From Fennellomyces sp. T-0311 (lineage: Eukaryota; Mucoromycota; Mucoromycetes; Mucorales; Lichtheimiaceae), in contig JALLLT010000016.1 in NCBI GenBank assembly GCA_025266875.1, positions 248,001 to 312,000 of the forward strand: a DNA stretch of 64,000 nucleotides. Reading direction: 5' to 3'. Shown here one piece after another: positions 56,450 through 64,000 of the stretch. Every line of letters starts with the position of its first letter. The first letter of the stretch is position 1. Under the pieces are notes generated by a model, which saw nothing but the letters and a program-made list of their open reading frames with translations, did no database searches and was not told the origin of the DNA. The translations under genes were made by a program, and so were the position numbers.

Positions 56450-57666
56450 TTAAATCTCCAATTCCTGTTTCCCAATGTCCAACGAGACTACAGCTCGTTC
56501 ATGTAAGATTGCTTCGTCGCTGAGTTCGCTTTCGTAGGATCCAAACCGCCCATGAGCTCCTCTACCATTGAACAAGCTCTTGCGTGGAGAAATACATTTC
56601 GATTCATCGATCCATTCATACCGCAATACTTTTTCATCGTCCACATCGCGAGGCACCATTCGATATCCTTCATCTGCTAATCGAGATTCCGGCCAATTGA
56701 CTGATTTGAGATACCCCTTACACAAACAATGCTCTTTCCAAAGATATTGCACAGTGTACCAGTTTCCAATTCCAACGTACCACGCGACCAAGACATCAAC
56801 TGTATAATGTGCTCTAACCACACGATGCACATGTTAATACTGACTCATCCCTGTCGTGAAAAAATATTCATTACCGGTTCATGATTACAACGGCGCTACC
56901 AGTCGCAACAAGTGACCAAACAGTAACTATGATGGCTGTTCGTGCAATTGTTAGCCGCGCAGGGGTATACGTTGTCCATGCACAAGCACAGATCACAAAC
57001 AATACTGTGTGTCCACTGAACATGCAATCGCCGCACTTGTGAGCAGAAACCTTGCTTAAGAAGCTATCAGATACTTTTTCGCAGCCGGATCGAGGATCAG
57101 GAAACGATGTAATGGCGACTGATGCGACCCGTTCAATGTTGCATAGTGTCGATGTTAACATCCATGTAATGCCCACTGTTTTGTTTTCACAATATTAATA
57201 TTCGTGTAAATAAACAGGTGCGCCATTGTTTTCTTACCATATGCTGGCTTTCGATGAGTGATGATGAGTAGAATGGTAGGGAGAACCAGAATGGCATCGA
57301 AGAGATCTGTCAGCCATAACGTATTAATTTGTGGCAAAAGCATAAACCCAACGTCAGGGAGCTGCGGATATACTGTGTCGGCCATTGGTCAGCGGATTCA
57401 TTAGACTCAAGAAGAAACAAGTGCTTATACCTGCATTGTCAGGACTTAGACTAGAGGCAATATTCGAAAAGACACTCTAAAAAAATCCATTCTTCCATTA
57501 ATACGGTCAATGTTATCAGAAAGTGTCAATGTACCATTAGATAATACGATAGTATCCAAACAGCCGCAACAATGATTGTAACTCCCACACTTTCTGTTGT
57601 AAAGTAGTATCTGGCGCGAAACCAAGCTTGGATATTGCTCAAAGTACAACAAGTATAGCTGAACAT
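56450..57666 (-). CDS. Sphingomyelin-synthase-like PAP2 phosphotransferase
   Basis: Five exons: complement(join(56450..56813,56875..57175,57238..57372,57431..57476,57535..57666)), 325 aa. It is a multispanning protein; hydrophobic spans include VGVTIIVAAVWILSYYL, LFDAILVLPTILLIITH and TIARTAIIVTVWSLVATGS. Luminal motifs match the SMS/PAP2_C family: PQLPDVGF, CGDCMFSGHTVLF and AHYTVDVLVAWY, with the expected triad His160, His207 and Asp211 by my count. SMS-type enzymes move a phospho-head group to ceramide in the Golgi or plasma membrane; fungi normally make inositol phosphorylceramide with related enzymes. The substrate cannot be read from sequence. The C-terminal 100 residues are a cytosolic tail. 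Confidence 0.85.
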
Positions 57667-57966
57667 GGCAGGTTGGAACGAAAGGAGAAAAAAAAAGAGA
57701 AAAAAAGACACAGTTGAGGAACCAATATAGCAAGCGCACAAATATTATTCAAGTTCAATCTGCCTCTGACTGGATCTGCTCTTGTGTAATGCTATGCATG
57801 AAGACGTCGGCAAGAAAAGCATAATGACATGAAGTATGATATTGAAGAACCGGTTTGCATACGAAAAGGGCGCGCTGTCCACGTTTTATATAGTCAAAAT
57901 GTTTCCATGCACACAGAAAAAAACAAGAACGTTTGAGCGAACAAGCTTCTACCCTGCAGTGGATTC

Positions 57967-58540
57967 CTACTGATCCGCAAGGTGCCATTCGGAAGTGATG
58001 ACCGTCTCCTTGACAGGGTCAATCTAAAATACCGAACCATTAGAGATGAACGCTGTAACCCTTGCTCCATCCATTTACCTTAAAATACAGGTATTCGCTC
58101 TTTTGACGCCAGTAATACACAAAGTAGTATGGAGGCTGCTGTTGCTGGGTTTCCACCGCTGCATCAATTGCGGGCCCTACATAAATGGTTAGATCTGTTT
58201 TAACCATCGTTTCCGAAGCATGACGTTACCTGGCATAACTGGGACAGAAGCGCTTTGCGATTGCAGGGACTGTGTCAGCTCATCGGGTTTACCTAAACGT
58301 GCGAGAATATCCGCGGCAGGTGTATTAGGCAGACCAAGCTGATCACCCAAGGCCTAATTCACCCATTATTTGAAACTAAATCTTGAAGCCCAATCCGCAA
58401 AGTAATACCTTCATGACCTTGAATTTCTCACCCTCGGGTGAATCAATAGCTTCGTCGTATTCACCGCCACTGTATTTACCCGGGCGTCCACGCAACTGTT
58501 GGAACTTTTGACCAAGTGTGGCAAGGCTTTCGTCTGACAT
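57967..58540 (-). CDS. Small conserved-looking protein of unknown function
   Basis: Four exons: complement(join(57967..58023,58079..58176,58230..58353,58409..58540)), 136 aa, all junctions in frame with introns of 53-55 bp. The N-terminus has LATLGQKFQQLRGRPGKYSG. The middle has LARLGKPDELTQSLQSQ, a pattern seen in proteins with periodic short helices, and the C-terminus is beta-like (YYFVYYWRQKSEYLYFKID, ending WHLADQ). The well-defined splicing and composition argue for a real gene; no function is assigned. Confidence 0.75.
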
Positions 58541-60944
58541 TGTTTATACAAGTATGGAAAAAACTGAGAGTAGAAAGAAAAAGAGTAGAGAGAACCCTTT
58601 ACACGCACTAGTTTTTGTATTACGTGACTCTTTCCCTTGGCGCATAATATGCGCATGAAAACAGCCAAGATTCCTGGGCATTCGCCTTCGTTGCCACAGC
58701 AACTCTTGCAAGTCCGATCAATCGCGATGGCATGACAGCACTAGTATTTCGAATGACTTCCAGCGTCATGCACTTCCTTTTATCGGGAGATAAAGATGCA
58801 TGACGTAGGAGTGCCACTGCATCGTTGTACAACCTTACTTTGGGGAAGCGTTAACGCCACGGTTTCCCTTTCTTTCGAGGCGCGTCAAAGATCATCTGCG
58901 GCTATTTTTTTCATTCTACTAGGTTCAAAAGTGCTCGGTAGTACTTATAAGCGCCTGTTTACCTAAAATGCATACATTTGAATACGATACTGCTTGAGGA
59001 AAAGTACGCCTTCCGGAGATTTTGTGGATGATGGATCTGGATAAAGCAATACGTTAGGTACCATCGTATTAACCAACAATGCCTAATTACATTATTAATT
59101 ACAATGAACTTTACGTTGGTGGACAGTTGAGCTGACTCGATGATTATGCCGCAAAGTGACATGTATCTGGCCCTGACACAATACCTCGACAACTCATCTG
59201 TCAGTTTGTCGCTATGACCGATCTAGCACGCGCAGCAAGTAGCGTACCTGCCCTTTGTAAAATTAAATTCTTCTCAAATTAATTTTATCAGAAAAGTATC
59301 GACGTGGGGCTGATTGGATGACGAAGGCGATCTTACAAGACCCTCGAATCATAAACTTCATTCTGGCCACAATCACTGGTAAGCTGACATCACAAAAAAC
59401 GCCTTAATTATTAAATCATTGTATAGCCAAGAGACCGAAAGGCATATATATGACTGCATCATGCGAACGACTCAAAGACCGCCGGATTGACCTCCTATAT
59501 ATTAATCTCAGACATGTTTAACAACACAGTTCTACTTGAGATGGTAGAAATGAAAAATAGTTCTGACCAGGATTTTGTAAGTTGAATGGTGAAATACCGC
59601 AGCCATATCTTTGAAAAATGTCATATGGGTCCTGTCGCATTGACAATGTGGCTACACTCAACACGGCAGAAGCAGACAAGGCACCATTCTTTAAAAAAAA
59701 AGCTGTCAATCGATTATTAGACCATGGAACGTGTCTTTTACGCAAGGTGGCATTTGGCAGTTCGCGCGGCGAGACTCCATTTTAATCAATGGCAGCGCTT
59801 GGATACGATGTGACAGAACCAAATCCGCCTTGGTTTGGTCTCGAGCACAAAAATGATCTCAGGGGCTAGATAATACATGTATTAGCGAAAAGAGCATTTT
59901 CACGCGAGATCAATAACAAAGAACGAACAGAGACTTACTCATTAGCATGTGCACACGTACTGGCCCGCAGCTGACAATCCCGTCAACCCATTTCAGACTC
60001 GATTCAACAATCAGATTTACAGATCGTTGAACTGAGTACGCCAGTTTTTAAAAGTTAGGATCAAGGTTTTGATCGAGGTGCACCAAACCTTTTCAGGTAT
60101 ATATGTACTTTTTTTTTGAATTTTAACAGGTATTGCAAATCTCGACTACGGTCGTCCTACTGCTTTTATACATACCCTTTATATATTTTTGAATGACGAT
60201 ACAGATAACACTATAACTTACATAATACATGAATGAATTTTGAAAGTACACGGCTACATAGTTACCAAGGTAGCCAAACCCCAAGAATGCCTGCGATAGA
60301 TTATGGGTCAGCATCATTTATTGTACACGATCTCATACTTAATCCCGAGTGAAATCTTTTGAGGGAATTTCCGATATGGTGCTACACATTCTGAACGTTT
60401 CTGAGTAGTAGCTTCAATAGAATTGAAGATTTGAACCTTATATAAAGACTTTTTTCCAATATGTTACACACCATTGACCAACCACCGAAAAAGGACAGAC
60501 ATGGGGTTGGACGCGTGACTTTATCAAGAAATATGAGGTCAAAAAGAAGGGTATAGTGTGGCTGAAGCGCTTCGACGAAGAATGAGCGCAAGATTACTTT
60601 GTAATGCTTCAAACATTGTAAAGTCTTAATTAATGGCGCACGTAGCAGGCAGAAGTCTAACTGATCGCCACCTATATCTTGTACTTTTCTCTTCTCCTGT
60701 TGGCCTTTGTATATATATTCTTAGGCCTCATAAAGTGCCTGCCAGTCTCAGTATATCATTGAATAGCTGCTTCTCATCAATATTAGTGTGGCATACCACT
60801 CTCAATATTCAGTTAAGCGTTTGAGCATTCGATGAGCCCATAATTGTCTGTCGCATATTTTGCATAACATACTATTGCGCTTCCTTTGCTTTATAATAGT
60901 ACTAAACGTATACTAGATACAATAGATGCACATTATACTACAGC
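58541..60944. other. Gene-poor stretch
   Basis: About 2.4 kb. A 70-codon minus ORF at 58620-58832 has fair composition but no start context or splice support. I see nothing else. Confidence 0.4.
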
Positions 60945-61870
60945 TTAATCAGCAAACCCTTTGTGGACAAACTTGTAACGATCCACAATGTAATGATCCA
61001 GCATTTCAGACGTCAAGTTTGCAGTTTCCTTAAATGTCGGGTGCTCAAGAATACCAGCAAGGAACTCGCGCAATCTCGGCAATTCATCAAGTACCTTAAA
61101 GTCGTGACCAGTCAAGAAGTTGATAAAGTGCGTCAAGCGAAAGACGAATGGTGCCAGAGCAATATCCGCAGCTGAATACTCTGTTCCCAAAAAGTAGGGA
61201 CCCGAAGGTGCTTGTTCCAATAATAGATCATTCAACTAAAAAACAAAAAGAATTGAGCTAATCATCGTTAAAATTGAACATCCTGTATATTACTCGTCGG
61301 TAAATCTGAGTCATCTTTGCGACATGAGCATCAAACAAGTCCCTTGTGACGGGATTACTGAGGAAGTTATCGCTAAGAGGCAAAACCTGGTCTTCAAAGA
61401 ATCGAATGAAAAATTTCATCTTTGCCTTTCTGACAGGATCCGCGGATGGAAAGAGGCTTACAGGATTGTGTGAGAAAAAGTAACTTGATATTCTTGTGAT
61501 CAAAAACTTACTTGGCGCTAGGGTATAGGTCGTGAACTAACTCGACAATCACCATGGATTCGGGAATAACGTCGTCACCGTACTTGACGAATGGAATCTT
61601 GGCTTCCGGATAGATTTCCTTGATCCTAGAAGGTGCGGTTATAAGCCAAGTATTAATGCAAGGCTCAAGACATTACCACTCTCTGTTCTCCATCTCCACA
61701 GGAACAAGCTCATATTCCACACCAGCTTCCTTGAATGCCATCAATACGCGATGTCCAAACGGCGACGTTGGCGCATTGTACAGAGTAAACTTTCTCTCTG
61801 GTCCTAGCATTAGTTCCAGTCACTGCAAAGTGACGTTCAAGTGATGTATACCTTCATTTGAGATGGTCAT
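60945..61870 (-). CDS. Glutathione S-transferase (omega/phi-like)
   Basis: Five exons: complement(join(60945..61235,61294..61456,61512..61625,61677..61803,61852..61870)), 237 aa; the first exon is only 19 bp. The N-terminal thioredoxin-fold domain has FTLYNAPTSPFGHRVLMAF, in which the active-site position is Ser rather than the Cys of omega GSTs, and the Glu-Ser glutathione site in VIPESMVIVEL. The helical C-terminal domain has FFIRFFEDQVLPLSDNF and YFLGTEYSAADIALAPFVFR (N-capping Asp). The enzyme conjugates or reduces electrophiles with glutathione in the cytosol. Confidence 0.92.
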
Positions 61871-61924
61871 GTTGAGTATCGTGAAAAGGAGGTAATGTCG
61901 AGAGAGACGAGCATGAATTTACTT

Positions 61925-61932
61925 CTTTTATA
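61925..61932 (-). promoter_or_regulatory. TATA box of the GST gene
   Basis: Minus-strand TATAAAAG about 55 bp upstream of the start codon at 61870. Confidence 0.55.
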
Positions 61933-63326
61933 GACTCTCAAGATATGACATTTCTGGATTACGTGCTAAGCAGATAAAGCGTTTACGCGGACTTACCGTA
62001 AAGGCATAAAATGGTCGTGGCGCAGGCTACCAACACATACCATTTCTAGTTGAGTGTCCCGGCATCATATCATTTTATGCTCCTCTATTTATGCTTGGCG
62101 CGCTTAAGCCGAGGATTTGAAACTAATATAATAAAGTTATTACTTTAAAGGATATTATCGAGCAAGAAAGGCGAGATTCTTTCTCCACTACGAATGTAAT
62201 ATCATGAACAGCCCTCACACCTGCACACTCGCTAACATGTAATATATGTAAATAAAAACTACCGAGCATGAATACATGTAGTAAAACAAAGCAATTGAAA
62301 CGTGTCACTACGAAAGAGGTTGTCTACGGTTGTATAATGCTGCCACAGTGGCTTGTGCATTTTGTAAGTACGTATTAGCATGATACGGAACTTTCCATTG
62401 ATTACCATAAACGTATATAGAGTACTTTCCTAAAACAAAACAAATAAGTGTTAGTTCAGGGAAAAAAACCCGATAGACACGCATTTAACTGTGGATAACT
62501 GGAAATGTGTTGAATAACTACTGCGTACGTCTATGAATTCTTTAACAAGATATCGATATCCAGAAAAGCACATACGTACTTAGCAGATAGAAAAGAGCAC
62601 AAGTACTTAATGGATATTAATAATTGTTCTGTTTACTTTGCATATCTCTAACCATATAGCAGCGGTATTTTCAAACGATCCATACGTAGTTAGTGTGCTG
62701 AGCATGGCTTATTGGAAGTGCACGGATGATTTAAGCATGTGACCTAAATGCCTAAATCGCGTTCTTTTTTTTCTATGTTGTCAGTTTTCATCAACTGAAG
62801 TGGGATGATCTTTTTTTCAGAAAAGTTTCACATATCATGCCTACGTTGCGTACTAATCGGGATAAACAGTAATGCTCTATACAAAGTATATGCTTAGGAC
62901 GTATCCAGTATCATGCCTCATGGCAGCCAAGCGATAATTTTGTAATAGAAGATAGTGATTATGCACATATCATCTCGAAGTTTCACTTTTCGTTTACTTA
63001 TGTTACGTATCCCTACCACAGGACTTTGTTCAGAGAAAAGAATGATGGAGTTCGAGATTGAGACCTCCAGCCATGTACTCTAATCGCTTATATGACAGCC
63101 ACGAAGTAGCCAGTGTCTTTTTGTGATGGCTGTTAACTTGTATGAATTTTTATAACTGCCTGCTACAATTACGCTACATCCGTTTTGCGTGGGAAGATAG
63201 CTTGTAAGATGCAATTGCAATTTAAGGTTTGAAGGAACACTGCTAGGGATTCAGAGTGTGTGACACATTCATTGGATTGAATTTCATCCAAGCAAACCTT
63301 CACACGGCGACGCGAAACTTTTGGTA
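61933..63326. other. Gene-poor stretch
   Basis: About 1.4 kb without a supported gene. It separates the GST gene from the divergent Sec12-like gene. Confidence 0.4.
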
Positions 63327-64000
63327 ATGGCCGAACCTAGAAGCTGCTCTACATTTGCTGTGCCCGTAGGCATCCCTGTCTTTGGGCTCACATTCACGTC
63401 ATCCAATCAGCTTATAATTGGTGGTGGTGGTGGACCCGGTCGTTCAGGCGTACAAAACAAGCTTGTAAGGAAGCAAAAGTCGAGCTGTAGTCCAATGTAG
63501 ATCTTCTTTATTTTTAACCGTAGCCTACGATTAGGTGTCTTACAAGGTCGAGCCGCGCAGAAAAGATCTCGAAGAAGAAGCTGTTTATGAACTGTCCAGC
63601 GATGAAGATGCGCCCATGTGCATTGATGCTCATCCAAAGGTAAGCCAGTACAATTCCCGAATGTGTACAGTAATGTTGACAACCTTGCAGGACGATGTGG
63701 TAATAGCTGGTATCAATAGCTCAGAAGCCAAGATAAAGAAAGGCGAAAATGGAAACTGTCGAGCATTCAAAGTTCTCGAAGACAAGTAAGGAACTATTAC
63801 ACATGGTGTTATGCGAGAGATTAATGGATTGGCTGCAAGATTCGAGCTGACCAAGACATTGAACACAATCAAGAGCAGGAGTGCAGAAGAATATCAGGTA
63901 TTTTCGATAAACGCGTGCGATTCCGGCAATTGGTCGCTCACGGCAATTGCTAGAAAGTAATTCGGTTCAGCACTGACGGCACTTTGTTCGCAACTGGATC
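63327..64000 (+). CDS. SEC12: Sec12/PREB-like WD40 protein, 5' part only
   Basis: Exons join(63327..63464,63535..63639,63691..63785,63840..63897,63954..64000 and beyond); the gene runs off the right edge. The product is the ER-membrane guanine-nucleotide exchange factor for Sar1, which starts COPII coat assembly. The N-terminal WD40 propeller carries the diagnostic IGGGGGPGRSGVQNKLVSYK (Gly loop that binds potassium), ELSSDEDAPMCIDAHPK, IAGINSSEAKIKKGENGNCR and FSTDGTLFATG. The C-terminal membrane anchor lies outside the window. The intron phases restore the conserved loops at each join. Confidence 0.88.

Noticed and set aside
57526..57741. Start of the sphingomyelin-synthase-like gene upstream of 57666
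   Set aside because: The upstream part of that frame is a low-complexity Phe/Leu/Ser stretch over a poly-pyrimidine leader; the ATG at 57666 gives a normal N-terminus.
1..64000. CRISPR arrays, bacterial operons, prophage
   Set aside because: No regularly spaced repeats and no Shine-Dalgarno-led gene runs. The split-gene structure is eukaryotic.

Overview
The window looks like nuclear DNA of a filamentous fungus. Genes are split by many short GT-AG introns, mostly about 45-75 bp. Several products are fungal: homoaconitase of the alpha-aminoadipate lysine pathway, a CaaX G-protein gamma subunit, a 26-residue fungal-type metallothionein and a DMAP1/SWC4 chromatin subunit. The intron style, secreted 3D-fold protein, F-box families and sphingomyelin-synthase-like enzyme suggest an early-diverging lineage, probably Mucoromycota; that placement is inference. 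Exon coordinates were derived by hand from splice signals and reading-frame continuity, so single boundaries may be off by a few bases, but nearly all models close in frame.

Layout. 1-5060: gene-poor, with fragments of minus-strand coding sequence at the left edge. 5062-16056: a secreted 3D/double-psi-barrel protein, phosphoglucomutase, homoaconitase, G-gamma, a glutaredoxin-like protein, a nuclear-looking coiled-coil protein and a multispanning membrane protein. 17136-25489: three minus-strand F-box/leucine-rich-type genes, two of them paralogs with N-terminal YD-like repeats, plus a small gene. 25613-28560: a possible Spo11-like winged-helix fragment whose intron coincides with a palindromic terminal-inverted-repeat element, and a decayed gene. 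28718-37490: the densest part, with HIT hydrolase, a mitochondrial-type membrane protein, a DUF726 alpha/beta hydrolase, a subtilase overlapping a possible alkyladenine-glycosylase-like gene, a SIKE/FGFR1OP2-type STRIPAK subunit and UDP-glucose 4-epimerase. 38558-45951: an N-formylglutamate-amidohydrolase-like secreted protein, a metallothionein in a sparse stretch, and an Old Yellow Enzyme. 46354-54396: SWC4/DMAP1, a serine-rich coiled-coil protein, glucose-6-phosphate dehydrogenase and a TLDc (OXR1-like) protein. 56450-64000: a sphingomyelin-synthase-like phosphotransferase, a small conserved-looking protein, a glutathione transferase and the 5' part of a Sec12/PREB-like WD40 gene cut by the window edge.

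There is no operon logic, but themes recur. Phosphoglucomutase, UDP-glucose 4-epimerase and G6PDH form a sugar-phosphate/nucleotide-sugar/NADPH set. The GST, Old Yellow Enzyme, glutaredoxin-like protein, OXR1-like protein and metallothionein form a stress and detoxification set. G-gamma and SIKE belong to signalling, and SWC4 to chromatin. The points most worth checking are the intron-like inverted-repeat element in the Spo11-like fragment, the YD-like repeats fused to F-box proteins, the subtilase/glycosylase-like overlap, the tiny metallothionein and several decayed coding relics in the sparse regions.
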